From Lentzea albida (GTDB taxonomy: Bacteria; Actinomycetota; Actinomycetes; Mycobacteriales; Pseudonocardiaceae), in NCBI RefSeq assembly GCF_900111005.1, contig NZ_FOFV01000016.1:186001-250000 (forward strand): a DNA stretch of 64,000 nucleotides. The letters are read 5' to 3'. Under the pieces are notes generated by a model. It searched no databases. It worked only from the letters and a program-made list of their open reading frames with translations, and was not told where the DNA came from. Shown here in pieces: positions 8,921 through 16,797 of the stretch; position 1 is the first letter of the stretch, and each line of letters opens with the position of its first letter. The translations under genes were made by a program, and so were the position numbers.

Positions 8921-9054
8921 ACGGATCTCCTTATGCCTTGCACAGTGGGGTTTCCACCGTCCCCCCGCACGGCTTCGGCTGCCTTGAGAGGTGCCTGAGC
9001 CACCTCAAGGCACGTGCGAGCGCGGTTGCAGGGCGCACTGGCTGACTTGGGGCC
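8921..9054. promoter_or_regulatory. Divergent promoter with dyad and 11-bp repeats
   Basis: This gap lies between the divergent MDR oxidoreductase and GMC oxidoreductase genes. TGCCTTGA at 8980 is answered by TCAAGGCA ending at 9011, with inner GAGGTG/CACCTC arms, giving an imperfect dyad of about 32 bases. TTGAG at 8984 and CTGAG at 8995 are 11 bases apart, as in SARP sites. Either a dyad-binding regulator or the cluster SARP could bind. Confidence 0.4.
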
Positions 9055-10419
9055 ATGGCTGACTTCGACGTCATCGTGGTCGGCAGCGGCTCGGCGGGCG
9101 GCGTTCTGGCGGCACGGCTGTCGGAGGACCCCTCGCGGCGCGTGCTGCTGCTGGAAGCGGGACCTGACGACCCCGCCGCGGGCCCCACGCACAACTGGAT
9201 GTACCGGTCGGAACCGCAGATCGGCGGAGAGCCGCTGAACCTGCCGCGCGGCAAGATCGTCGGCGGTTGTTCGGCGGTCAACGCGTGCATCGCGTTGCGC
9301 GGCGCGCCTTCCGACTACGACGCGTGGCCGGGCGACTGGTCGTTCGACCGGGCCCGGTCCTACTTCGAGACCGTCGAGTCGGTCGTGCCGATCCGCCGGC
9401 CCTCCGACGACATGACCTCGACGAACCGCGCGTTCATCGAGACCGCCGTCTCCCTGGGCATGGAGCGGCTCGAGGACCACAACGCGCCCGGTGCCGTCGG
9501 CGCCGGCCCGGTGCCGCTGAACGAGGTCGGTGGCGTGCGGCAGAGCACGGCCGTCACGTACCTCGCGGCCGCCCGGTCGCGGGAGAACCTGACGATCCGG
9601 CCGAACTCGCTGGTGTGCAAGGTCCTGGTGCGCGACGGCCGCGCGGTCGGCGTGGTGCTGCTCGGCGGTGAGACGGTGTCGGCCTCGACGGTCGTGGTCG
9701 CCGCCGGCGCGTACGGCTCGCCCGCGGTGCTGATGCGGTCGGGGATCGGGCCCGCCACGGCGTTGTCCGCCCTGGGCATCTCGGTCGTGGCCGACCTGCC
9801 GGTGGGGCAGGGGTTGCAGGACCACCCCCTGGTCACGGTGAAGCTGATGGGCCGCGGTCCCGCGCTGTACCAGGCCGTCGCCACGACGCCGTCCGGCCTG
9901 CAGTTCCTGCCCGGCGCCCCGTCGCCCGCCGAGACGACCGGCGCCAACCTGATCATCTCCGTGGCGCTGCTCAAGCCGACCTCGCGCGGCCGCGTGTGGC
10001 TGCGCTCGGCCGACCCGACCGACGCGCCGCACATCGATCTCGGCCTCTTGCGGTCCTACGAGGACAGAGCGCTGATCCGGTCCGGTGTGCGCGACCTGCT
10101 GCGCCTGATCGGCACCAAGCCGTTCGCCGGGGAGATCGACGGTCCGCCGCTCAACAGCCCGCCCGCGGACCTGTCGGACGACCAGGCGCTCGACCGGTGG
10201 ATCTTCGCGAACACGGGCACGTACCACCACGCGGTGGGCACGTGCGCGATGGGGTCCGTGGTGTCACCGGACGGGCAGGTGCTCGGCGTGGACGGCCTCT
10301 GGGTCGCCGACGCCTCCGTGATCCCGGAAGTGCCCGCAGCCAACACCAACCTGCCCACCATGATGCTCGCGGAGCACGTCTCCGCGGTACTGATCGAGGA
10401 GTCGCGCAATGTCGCTTGA
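9055..10419 (+). CDS. GMC-family FAD oxidoreductase
   Basis: This 454-residue flavoenzyme of the choline dehydrogenase/glucose oxidase (GMC) family oxidises alcohols or sugar hydroxyls, or acts as a lyase-like tailoring flavoprotein. DVIVVGSGSAGGVLAARLSED at residues 4-24 is the FAD-binding GxGxxG, and VLLLEAGP and LPRGKIVGGCSAVNACI are the GMC signature blocks. Near the C-terminus YHHAVGTCAMG supplies the catalytic His, and the ADASVIPEVPAANTNLPTMMLAEH block closes the FAD domain with an Asn in the second catalytic position. It is somewhat short for the family (usually 500-550) because the substrate domain is compact. Its stop lies 11 bases inside the next gene, so the two are coupled. Confidence 0.9.
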   Translation: MADFDVIVVGSGSAGGVLAARLSEDPSRRVLLLEAGPDDPAAGPTHNWMYRSEPQIGGEPLNLPRGKIVGGCSAVNACIALRGAPSDYDAWPGDWSFDRARSYFETVESVVPIRRPSDDMTSTNRAFIETAVSLGMERLEDHNAPGAVGAGPVPLNEVGGVRQSTAVTYLAAARSRENLTIRPNSLVCKVLVRDGRAVGVVLLGGETVSASTVVVAAGAYGSPAVLMRSGIGPATALSALGISVVADLPVGQGLQDHPLVTVKLMGRGPALYQAVATTPSGLQFLPGAPSPAETTGANLIISVALLKPTSRGRVWLRSADPTDAPHIDLGLLRSYEDRALIRSGVRDLLRLIGTKPFAGEIDGPPLNSPPADLSDDQALDRWIFANTGTYHHAVGTCAMGSVVSPDGQVLGVDGLWVADASVIPEVPAANTNLPTMMLAEHVSAVLIEESRNVA

Positions 10420-10999
10420 GCTGGACGCCGCCGCCCAGGACCTGCTGTTCCGGGAAGCCCGCACCGCCAACACGTTCTCGTCCGACCCGGTCTCCGACGA
10501 GACCCTGCAGGCCGTCTACGACCTGGTGAAGTACGCGCCGACGTCGATGAACCAGCAGCCGCTGCGCATCGTCCTGATCCGCACCGACGACGCCCGCGAG
10601 CGCCTGGTCAAGACGATGTACGGCCCGAACGGCGCCAAGGTCGCGCAGGCGCCCCTGGTCGCGATCCTCGCCGCGGACCTCGAGTTCCACGAGCTGATGC
10701 CGCGGGTGTTCCCGCACTTCCCCGAGGCCAAGGACATGTTCGCGGACCCCGCGATCCGCGAGGCGTCGGCGATCCAGAACGGCACGCTCCAGGCCGCGTA
10801 CTTCCTGCTCGGCATCCGGGCGGCCGGCCTGAACGCCGGGCCGATGATCGGGTTCGACGCGGAGGCCGTGAACCGCGAGTTCTTCCCGGACGGCAAGCAG
10901 AAGGTGCTGCTGGTGATGAACATCGGCAAGCCCGGTGAGAACGCCTGGTGGCCGCGGTCGCCGCGGCTCGAGTACGACGAGGTCGTGTCCGCCGCCTGA
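10409..10999 (+). CDS. Nitroreductase family protein (RutE/HadB-like)
   Basis: This 196-residue FMN-dependent enzyme resembles the malonic semialdehyde reductase RutE branch of the nitroreductase family. RTANTFSSDPVSDETLQAVYDLVKYAPTSMNQQPLRIVLI is the characteristic FMN-binding N-terminus, and LNAGPMIGFD followed by VLLVMNIGKP gives the dimer and FMN contacts. It overlaps the GMC gene by 11 bases, so the pair is probably co-translated and may act on the same intermediate. An alternative idea is that it supplies the FMN oxidase activity missing from the SagB-like protein at 19817. Both belong to one superfamily, but the gene is 9 kb away and closer to RutE than to SagB. Confidence 0.85.
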   Translation: MSLELDAAAQDLLFREARTANTFSSDPVSDETLQAVYDLVKYAPTSMNQQPLRIVLIRTDDARERLVKTMYGPNGAKVAQAPLVAILAADLEFHELMPRVFPHFPEAKDMFADPAIREASAIQNGTLQAAYFLLGIRAAGLNAGPMIGFDAEAVNREFFPDGKQKVLLVMNIGKPGENAWWPRSPRLEYDEVVSAA

Positions 11000-11012
11000 G
11001 GTGGAGCGGGAG

Positions 11013-11042
11013 GAAGGCCCCGGCCGGGTGGCCGGGGCCTTC
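11013..11042 (+). terminator. Terminator after nitroreductase gene
   Basis: GAAGGCCCCGGCC, loop GGGT, GGCCGGGGCCTTC: a perfect 13-bp stem just after the stop at 10999. Confidence 0.85.
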
Positions 11043-11060
11043 GTCGTGGCGGGAACGGGA

Positions 11061-11084
11061 AGCCCTGCCTGCGTGGGCAGGGCT
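11061..11084 (-). terminator. Terminator for the SMP-30-like gene
   Basis: AGCCCTGCC and GGGCAGGGCT form a short strong hairpin immediately beyond the stop of the minus-strand gene at 11091. Together with the hairpin at 11013 it insulates the convergent units. Confidence 0.65.
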
Positions 11085-11090
11085 GGTGCC

Positions 11091-11927
11091 TCACGGCTTC
11101 GGTCGCGGGATCGCCACCGACGTGTAGCTCGTCTGCGGCGTCGCCTCCGTCGTGAACCGCCCGTTGATCACGTACAGCAGGTCGTCGTGCAACGCGAGCG
11201 AGCTGGGGATGTCGAACCGCGGGTCGCTCACCCGCCGCAGCACCTTGCCGACCGTGCCCTCGTGGTTGAGCCGCAGGAGCACGACCTCGTTGCGCACGCC
11301 CATCGCCACGTACAGCAGGTCGCCGTCGAGGACCATGCCGTCGCAGTCCATCAGGTCCTCACCACCGAGGTCGACGCTCGTGGCGCGGCCGGTGGCCGTG
11401 TCCACGTGGAACAGTCCGCCGGTGTTGGACTGGTTGACGAGCAACGCGGTGCCGTCCGGCGTCTGGCAGATCCCGTTGGCGTTGAAACCTTCCTCGAGGT
11501 ACTCGATGTCACCGCTGAGCGGCAGCTGGGAGACCTCGTCGAGCTCCGGCAGCTCGCCGTTGCCGCCCAGGGGGAGCTTCCACAGCACCGGCAGCACCGA
11601 GTCGGTCGCCCACGCGGCGGTCGGGGTGAGGGCGAAGTCGTTGACCAGTCCCGCCAGCGGGTAGGAGGCCAGGGTGGCGCCGGAGGCCGCGTGGATCACG
11701 TGCGCGTCGCCCGCGAAGCCGCCCGCGATGAACAGGCGGCCCCTGCGGTCGAGCTTCACGCCGGCCGAGGCGGTGCCGGGGCCGGGGTGGATCAGCCTGC
11801 CCTCGCCGGTGATCAGGTCCGCGCGGTAGATGGACCCGTCGGCCAGCGAACCGAAGTACGCGAACGGACCGGGCCCGATCGTCATCGACTCTGGCCGGAA
11901 TCCGTCCGGCAGCGCGATCGTCGTCAT
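11091..11927 (-). CDS. SMP-30/gluconolactonase-like beta-propeller protein
   Basis: This 278-residue protein shows repeating beta-propeller blades (GSLADGSIYRADLITGEGRLI, GVKLDRRGRLFIAGG, FNANGICQTPDGTALLVNQSNTGGLFHVD, MDCDGMVLDGDLLYVAMGV). It resembles SMP-30/strictosidine-synthase-like lactonases. NANGI, CDGMV and the acidic residues at blade tops resemble the metal ligands of SMP-30. No signal peptide is seen, so it is probably cytoplasmic. It is 31 bases downstream of the two AlkZ-like genes on the same strand and is probably the third gene of that unit. A role in hydrolysing, epimerising or sequestering a reactive product is possible; this is inference only. Confidence 0.65.
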   Translation of the reverse strand: MTTIALPDGFRPESMTIGPGPFAYFGSLADGSIYRADLITGEGRLIHPGPGTASAGVKLDRRGRLFIAGGFAGDAHVIHAASGATLASYPLAGLVNDFALTPTAAWATDSVLPVLWKLPLGGNGELPELDEVSQLPLSGDIEYLEEGFNANGICQTPDGTALLVNQSNTGGLFHVDTATGRATSVDLGGEDLMDCDGMVLDGDLLYVAMGVRNEVVLLRLNHEGTVGKVLRRVSDPRFDIPSSLALHDDLLYVINGRFTTEATPQTSYTSVAIPRPKP

Positions 11928-11958
11928 ACCGGCCAGAAAACCGCAGCTCGCTCCAGGT

Positions 11959-13014
11959 TCACTCGAAGATCACGGCGTGGTCCGCACCGGGCGCCACGAA
12001 CTCCAGCAGGCGGTGTCCCTCGGCCTCGACCAGCGCGCTGTCTCGTTTCAGGAGCCGCTGGTACGGGGAGAGCGACAGGGTTCCCTTCGCCACCTTCCAG
12101 GTACCGCTGACGAACCCGTCGACGGTGAAGCCGCCGCGGGTGGACGAACCGTTGAAGCCGGGGGAGGTGATCCGGGTGCGGTCGGCGTGCGAGAGCGCGA
12201 CGTTGTCGAACTCGGGCAGGAACCGCGGCGGCGCCGGGGTGTCCTCGTCCGGCCGCGGCGAGTCCTCGTGGTCGAAGAGCGTCCTGCCGTTCTCGTCGGT
12301 GAACCGCCGCAGCGGCAACCGGTCGAACACCTCGGACAACCTGGTGAGACCGGACCACGTCTGCGCGTCCTGGACGCTCGCCGGTCCGAACGCCCTGAGG
12401 TAGCGGGACACCACCTCGGTGATCGACGGTGCGGGCAGGGACTCGGCGCCGAGCCAGGTGTGCAGCGTGGCGTGGTCGCCCCGGCCCTGTGCGACGCCCC
12501 AGACGCCTCGCGGGGGGATCTGCGCGAGCGGGACGAGCAGCTGCACCGCGTACGCCAGGGCGGTCGCCTGATGGCCGGGCCAGCGCTCCTGCAACAGCTT
12601 GCCGAGGTCTTCACGCGTGCGTGGTTCCTCTTCGAGCAACGAACGGCCGTGCTCGGCGAGTTCTTCGGGGTCGATGCCCGCGATCTGCTTCCCGTTGTGG
12701 CCGGTGAAGTTCACACGGTCCAGCACGGGTTTCAGCAACGGCCGCAACAACAGTGCGTCGCGGGCGCTCACGAGGTGGATCGTGCCCCTCATCAGCACGA
12801 GGCGGACCGCGGAACGGTCCTCCAGGGTGGCGGCGAGGGCGGCGGGCTGAAAACCGCTCACCCGCGACCACAGGCCCACGTACGGCGACAGCGGGACCTG
12901 GGACTGCATGCCCACCAGGTGTTCCACGACCTCCAGAGGTGCCTTCTCGCTGCGTTCCAACAGGAACTGCCGGGCCAGCAGCGCCCGGTTCAACTGCCGT
13001 GCGGAGAGCTTCAC
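11959..13014 (-). CDS. AlkZ-like HTH_42 DNA glycosylase A (self-resistance)
   Basis: This 351-residue protein belongs to the HTH_42 winged-helix family, whose characterised members AlkZ and YcaQ/AlkX excise bulky alkylated bases and unhook crosslinks. The family's catalytic QxQ motif is Gln37-Ser-Gln39 in LVGMQSQVPLSPYVGLW. The E. coli YcaQ branch has QxD instead, so this sequence falls on the AlkZ side linked to DNA-alkylating antibiotics. Conserved blocks MRGTIHLVSARDALLLRP, AFGPASVQDAQTWSGL, FLPEFDNVALSHADRTRI and VDGFVSGTWK follow in family order. The GTG start at 13014 overlaps the stop of the upstream paralogue (GTGA). This implies that the cluster product alkylates DNA, probably through an epoxide. 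Confidence 0.88.
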   Translation of the reverse strand: MKLSARQLNRALLARQFLLERSEKAPLEVVEHLVGMQSQVPLSPYVGLWSRVSGFQPAALAATLEDRSAVRLVLMRGTIHLVSARDALLLRPLLKPVLDRVNFTGHNGKQIAGIDPEELAEHGRSLLEEEPRTREDLGKLLQERWPGHQATALAYAVQLLVPLAQIPPRGVWGVAQGRGDHATLHTWLGAESLPAPSITEVVSRYLRAFGPASVQDAQTWSGLTRLSEVFDRLPLRRFTDENGRTLFDHEDSPRPDEDTPAPPRFLPEFDNVALSHADRTRITSPGFNGSSTRGGFTVDGFVSGTWKVAKGTLSLSPYQRLLKRDSALVEAEGHRLLEFVAPGADHAVIFE

Positions 13015-14084
13015 CCGACCACGAGCTCCCGCGTCGTCGCGTCCGGAGCGGCGAAGCGCATCAGCGCGTCGGCCTCCTGCTCGACCACCTTCAGGTCCTT
13101 TTTGGACAACGGCTTGAACAGCGTCAGCGTCAGGGTCGCGGTCTTCTTCTGCTCCTTGAGCTTCCAGATCCCGTGCACGAACCCGTCGACCAGGAGCGTG
13201 GCCGCGATGCCCGCGCCGACGCAGACCTTCTTGCGGATGTCGTCGTCCATCACGCGGGTGCGGTCGAAGTGCGACACCATCAGGTTGTCGTACTCGGGCA
13301 GGAAGCGGACCGGCGCCGGCGTGTCCCCTTCCGGCCGAGGTGCGTCGCGCAGGTCGTAGAGCTCCTGGCCGGTGTCGGACCGCAGCACCTCCAGCTCGGG
13401 ACCCATGTCCTTGAACACCTTGGCCATGAACGTCAGCCCGGTGAACGCTTGGAGGTCCTTGACGGTGGCCGGCCCGTACGCGGCGAGGTAGCGGCGCACC
13501 AGGTGCTTCGGGTCCGGGTCCTTCGTGAGCTCGCGGTCGAGGAACGGCTCCGCGAGCGTCGACGGCACCGACCCGCCCTTGCCCCACGGCGGCACGTGCA
13601 CCAGCGGCACCAGGTACTGCACGGAGTACGCGAGCGCCAGCGGATCGCGGCCGGGGAACCGCTCGCTCATCGACTCGCGCAGCTGCACCTGCGTCAGGGC
13701 CTTGCCGCGCAACAGCTTCTTGCCGTGTTCGGCGATCTCGGTGAGGTCCAGGCCCTCGGTCTCGCGGCCGAAGAAGCCCTTCTGCGCGCGGTTGAGGACG
13801 GGCTGGAGCAACGGCCGCAGCCACAGCAGGTCCGTCGTGGTCACGAGGTGCATGGTGTAGCGCATGAGCGACGACCGGACGATCTGGCGGTCCAGGATGA
13901 GCTTCGAGAGCTCGTCGCGGTCGAAGTGCTCCAGGCGTGCCCACAAACCGATGTAGGGCGGGAAGGGCAGCTGCGCCTGCAGCCCGACGAGCTGCTCGGT
14001 GGCTTCGAGCACGCCGAGGTCGTGGCGCTGCAGCAGGAGTTGGCGCGCGAGGGTGGCTCGGTTGATCGCGCGGCGGTCCAGCAC
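13011..14084 (-). CDS. AlkZ-like HTH_42 DNA glycosylase B (self-resistance)
   Basis: This 357-residue paralogue of the next gene has the same architecture. The catalytic motif is Gln36-Ala-Gln38 in LVGLQAQLPFPPYIGLW. MRYTMHLVTTTDLLWLRP, AYGPATVKDLQAFTGL, FLPEYDNLMVSHFDRTRV and VDGFVHGIWKLKE match the HTH_42 blocks. The GTG at 14084 follows an AAAGG site. The two proteins are clearly diverged, so this is not a recent duplication. From memory, trioxacarcin and LL-D49194 clusters also carry more than one such glycosylase, which supports a DNA-alkylating aromatic polyketide here. Confidence 0.88.
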   Translation of the reverse strand: MLDRRAINRATLARQLLLQRHDLGVLEATEQLVGLQAQLPFPPYIGLWARLEHFDRDELSKLILDRQIVRSSLMRYTMHLVTTTDLLWLRPLLQPVLNRAQKGFFGRETEGLDLTEIAEHGKKLLRGKALTQVQLRESMSERFPGRDPLALAYSVQYLVPLVHVPPWGKGGSVPSTLAEPFLDRELTKDPDPKHLVRRYLAAYGPATVKDLQAFTGLTFMAKVFKDMGPELEVLRSDTGQELYDLRDAPRPEGDTPAPVRFLPEYDNLMVSHFDRTRVMDDDIRKKVCVGAGIAATLLVDGFVHGIWKLKEQKKTATLTLTLFKPLSKKDLKVVEQEADALMRFAAPDATTRELVVG

Positions 14085-14123
14085 GGGAAGGCCTTTCTGT
14101 AAAAGCACGGGAAACGCGGAAAC

Positions 14124-14157
14124 GCGGCCGTCACCGGAGGTTACCGGTGACGACCGC
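14124..14157 (-). terminator. Hairpin between ketoreductase and AlkZ genes
   Basis: GCGGCCGTCACCGG pairs with CCGGTGACGACCGC, a 14-bp stem with one mismatch and a 6-base loop. It follows the SDR stop at 14180 on the minus strand and separates that operon from the AlkZ unit. Confidence 0.6.
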
Positions 14158-14179
14158 TTCAGGACGGGAAGGACGCAGG

Positions 14180-14998
14180 TCAGGCAGCGTCGCCCTCGAT
14201 GCGCGAGCGGAACCACGACATGAACAGGTGGTCGGTGCCCGCGGTGAGGTCCTGGCCGCCGTCGATCGTGATGATCTGGCCGGTGACCCAGGAGCTGGCG
14301 GGGCTCGCGAGCTGGGTGATCCACGGCGTGATGTCCTCGACCGTGCCGGTGCGGCCCAGCGGCATGATGTCCGCCAGCGTGGCGAAGATGCCGTCGGTCT
14401 CCTCCTCGTTGAGACCGTTGGCCGCGTACACCTCGGTGCGCACGCCGGCCGGCGCGACGGCGTTGACCCGGATGCCGAGCGGGGCCAGCTCGCGCGCCCA
14501 AGTGAGCGTCAGGCTGTGCATGCCGGCCTTGCTGGCCGCGTACAGCGCCGCGCCGGGCTCGGGGTTGTGGCCCGCGACCGACGACACGAACACGATGTTG
14601 CCCCCCGGCTTGGCGAGGAACTGGTAGAGCGCGCCGGTGAGGCGGACCGGGCCGAGCAGGTTGATGTTGAGCAGCTCGTTGCTGGCCTTCTCGTCGAAGT
14701 ACTCGGCCAGGGTGTTGCGGAAGATGCCGGCGTTGTGCACGAGCACGTCCAGCTTGGCGCCGTTGGTCTCGACGGCGTCGGCGACGGCCTGCGCGCCCTC
14801 GGCCGTGGTGACGTCGGCGGCCACGGGGACGATGTTCGGGTGCAGCTCGGCGACCTCGTCCAGCCGCTCCTTGCGGCGGCCGGTGATGATCACACTCGCG
14901 GCGCCGAGCTTCGCGAACTCGACGGCGGCGTGCTTGCCGATGCCGGTGCCACCACCGGTGACGACGACTCGCTGGCCTTCAAACGGCTGGTCGGACAT
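14180..14998 (-). CDS. SDR-family oxidoreductase
   Basis: This 272-residue classical SDR has VVVTGGGTGIGKHAA (TGxxxGIG, residues 11-25), LVHNAG near residue 86, catalytic Ser in FVSSVAG and YAASK near residue 150. WVTGQIITIDGG gives the usual C-terminal strand. It does not resemble the ActIII C9-ketoreductases closely, so a tailoring ketone/alcohol conversion is more likely than first-ring reduction. It follows the KSIII-like and flavodoxin genes on the same strand with a 78-base gap. A C-terminal extension (FMSWFRSRIEGDAA) runs past the usual family end. Confidence 0.85.
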   Translation of the reverse strand: MSDQPFEGQRVVVTGGGTGIGKHAAVEFAKLGAASVIITGRRKERLDEVAELHPNIVPVAADVTTAEGAQAVADAVETNGAKLDVLVHNAGIFRNTLAEYFDEKASNELLNINLLGPVRLTGALYQFLAKPGGNIVFVSSVAGHNPEPGAALYAASKAGMHSLTLTWARELAPLGIRVNAVAPAGVRTEVYAANGLNEEETDGIFATLADIMPLGRTGTVEDITPWITQLASPASSWVTGQIITIDGGQDLTAGTDHLFMSWFRSRIEGDAA

Positions 14999-15076
14999 GG
15001 TCTGGGTTCCTTTCGAAAGCCATCGGGTGTCACACCTATCCAGCCAAAAGCGTCTGGCATCTCACTTGAGCGGCGG

Positions 15077-16099
15077 TCAGGCCGCCCAGGACGGCTTCGC
15101 GTCGATCTCCAGCACGGCGCAGCCCCAGCTGTACCCGGCGCCCACGCCGAACAGCACGACGCGCTGCCCCGGACGGGCCTGACCGGTGTCGACCAGGTGC
15201 CCGAGCCCGGCGAACTGGTCGCCCGCGCCGAGGTGCCCGACCGTGCGGCTCCACTCCCACGTCGTGCGCGAGGTGTCGATGTCGTACGGGCGCAGGTAGT
15301 TCACGTCGAGGCGGCGCCGGCCGAAGTGCGGCAGCACCACCCAGTCCGCGTCACCTATCTTCATGTCCGCGTCCGCCAGCGCCTCCTCGACGGCGGCGGC
15401 CTGGCCCGCGTTGGCGCGGTTGATGCCGAACGAGAGCCCGTACTGCCTGGCGAACGAGTTCTTGGCGGCCTCGAAGTCCACCGGCATGCGGTGCGAGAAC
15501 GGCGCGAGCCCCATCGGTTCGTCGCCGCGGTGCAGCGGCTCGAGATCGGAGTCCGCGTTGATGGCCAGGGAGAGCAGTCGCGCGTACCCGCCTCGCCGCG
15601 ACAGGACGACCGCGCTGGCGCCGTCCGCGTAGGGCGTGCCGGGGTCGGTGCGCCACCGGTCGATGCCGGGCAGGCAGAACCGGTCCGCGGTGGTCAGCAA
15701 CGCGTCACGACCGGGGCTGAGGTACCGCACGGCGAGGTCCAGCGCGGCCATGCCGCCGTTCGACATCTGCCGGATCTCGAGCGCCAGGCAGTTGTTGCGC
15801 ACGGTCTCGCGCTGGATGTAGCTGCCGACCGGCCACAGGTCCTGGCCCTGGTGGTAGGTGGTGGCGTGCAGGATCAGCTCGACGTCGTCCCCGGTGCTGC
15901 CGGCCCGCGCCAGTGCCTGCTGGGCCGCCTTGACGCCCATCTCGGCCGCCGACTCGTCGGGGGAGTAGGCGACGCTGGTGACGTCCGTGCGGGCGACCAG
16001 CTTCGGCTCGCACTCGCCGGAGTCGATCGCGTCCTGCACCCTCAGCGTCGCGGGGAGGCGGATCCCGTTGCCCCGCAGGTAGATGCCTTCGACGCGCAC
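15077..16099 (-). CDS. KSIII-like acyltransferase (CerJ type) with Ser nucleophile
   Basis: This 340-residue thiolase-fold protein belongs to the KAS III-like acyltransferases that move acyl groups from CoA or ACP onto sugars or aglycones (CerJ, ChlB3-type). The position of the nucleophile reads EIRQMSNGGMAALDLA, with Ser113 where CerJ and FabH have Cys. The His is in VLPHFGRRRLDV (His258). The third catalytic position is Asp294 in GHLGAGDQFAGLGHL, where condensing KSIII has Asn and CerJ has Asp. The Asp fits acyl transfer rather than decarboxylating condensation. A Ser nucleophile is also known in the starter-specifying DpsC. The GTG start directly follows the flavodoxin stop. It may attach an acyl decoration or help select the starter. 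Confidence 0.8.
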   Translation of the reverse strand: MRVEGIYLRGNGIRLPATLRVQDAIDSGECEPKLVARTDVTSVAYSPDESAAEMGVKAAQQALARAGSTGDDVELILHATTYHQGQDLWPVGSYIQRETVRNNCLALEIRQMSNGGMAALDLAVRYLSPGRDALLTTADRFCLPGIDRWRTDPGTPYADGASAVVLSRRGGYARLLSLAINADSDLEPLHRGDEPMGLAPFSHRMPVDFEAAKNSFARQYGLSFGINRANAGQAAAVEEALADADMKIGDADWVVLPHFGRRRLDVNYLRPYDIDTSRTTWEWSRTVGHLGAGDQFAGLGHLVDTGQARPGQRVVLFGVGAGYSWGCAVLEIDAKPSWAA

Positions 16100-16687
16100 T
16101 CAGACCTCCTTCAGCGCACGGGCGACCCGCACGACCCGGTCGGCCTGCACGCGGGCGGACTGCAGCGCGACCTCGCCCACCGGCTTGGAATCCGAACCCA
16201 GGACGTGAGATGTGCCGTACGGGTTCTCGTTCAGCCCCGGCGGCACGATGATCCCGCCGAAGTGGCAGACCATGTTGTGGATGGAGACGATCGTGGTCTC
16301 CATGCCGCCGTGCGTGCTGCCGCCCGACGTGAACGCGCTGTACACCTTGTTCGCGAGGCGCCCCTGGAACCACGCGGGACCCAGCGTGTCGATGAACTGC
16401 TTGAGCTGCGCGGACATGTTGCCGAACCTTGTGGGCGTGCCGAACAGGACCGCGTCGGCCCACAGCACGTCCTCGACCTGGGCGACCGGCACGTCCTCGG
16501 TCTGCCGGAGGTGCTCGGCCCACGCCGGACGCGAGTCCACGGCGGCCTGGGGCGCGAGTTCGGCCGCCCTGACCAGCCTGACCTCTGCTCCCGCCTTCTC
16601 CGCGGTCTCGGCGATCTCGGTGGCGATGCGGTGGATCGTCCCGGTGGACGAGTAGTAGACGACGGAGACGTTGACGCTGCGTTCCAT
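16100..16687 (-). CDS. WrbA-like flavodoxin / NAD(P)H:quinone reductase
   Basis: This 195-residue flavodoxin-fold protein has VVYYSSTGTIHRIATEIAETAE at residues 8-29 (FMN phosphate loop), FGTPTRFGNMSAQLKQFIDTLGPAW and KVYSAFTSGGSTHGGMETT, all WrbA hallmarks. It probably reduces quinones or flavin partners, either for polyketide quinone tailoring or against redox stress. The ATG at 16687 begins MERSVNVSVVYYS. It is the first gene of the minus-strand unit flavodoxin, KSIII-like protein, SDR, and is divergent from the response regulator with 110 bases between them. Confidence 0.88.
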   Translation of the reverse strand: MERSVNVSVVYYSSTGTIHRIATEIAETAEKAGAEVRLVRAAELAPQAAVDSRPAWAEHLRQTEDVPVAQVEDVLWADAVLFGTPTRFGNMSAQLKQFIDTLGPAWFQGRLANKVYSAFTSGGSTHGGMETTIVSIHNMVCHFGGIIVPPGLNENPYGTSHVLGSDSKPVGEVALQSARVQADRVVRVARALKEV

Positions 16688-16736
16688 GGCGGGATCCCTT
16701 TCGCAGGCAGGTCCCCACCACCGTTGCCGGTGCGCC

Positions 16737-16754
16737 TCGACGCGGCGTCGAGCG
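16737..16754. promoter_or_regulatory. Possible SARP direct repeat (TCGACGC / TCGAGCG)
   Basis: TCGACGC at 16737 and TCGAGCG at 16748 are direct heptamers spaced 11 bases, the textbook SARP layout and close to TCGAGCG-type boxes. They lie between the divergent flavodoxin and response regulator genes. Assignment to the SARP at 23132 is inference. Confidence 0.4.
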
Positions 16755-16797
16755 CGGCCTGAACGCCGGGGGATATGGTTCTCGCCGGAGGGGCGCA

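Noticed and set aside
13011-14501. The AlkZ B frame continues upstream to 14501
   Set aside because: The part beyond 14084 overlaps the SDR gene, is low-complexity and lacks similarity; GTG 14084 with an AAAGG site fits the family start.
14180-14998. ActIII-type C9 ketoreductase
   Set aside because: It is an SDR, but its motifs and C-terminal extension do not resemble the PKS ketoreductases, so the general call was kept.
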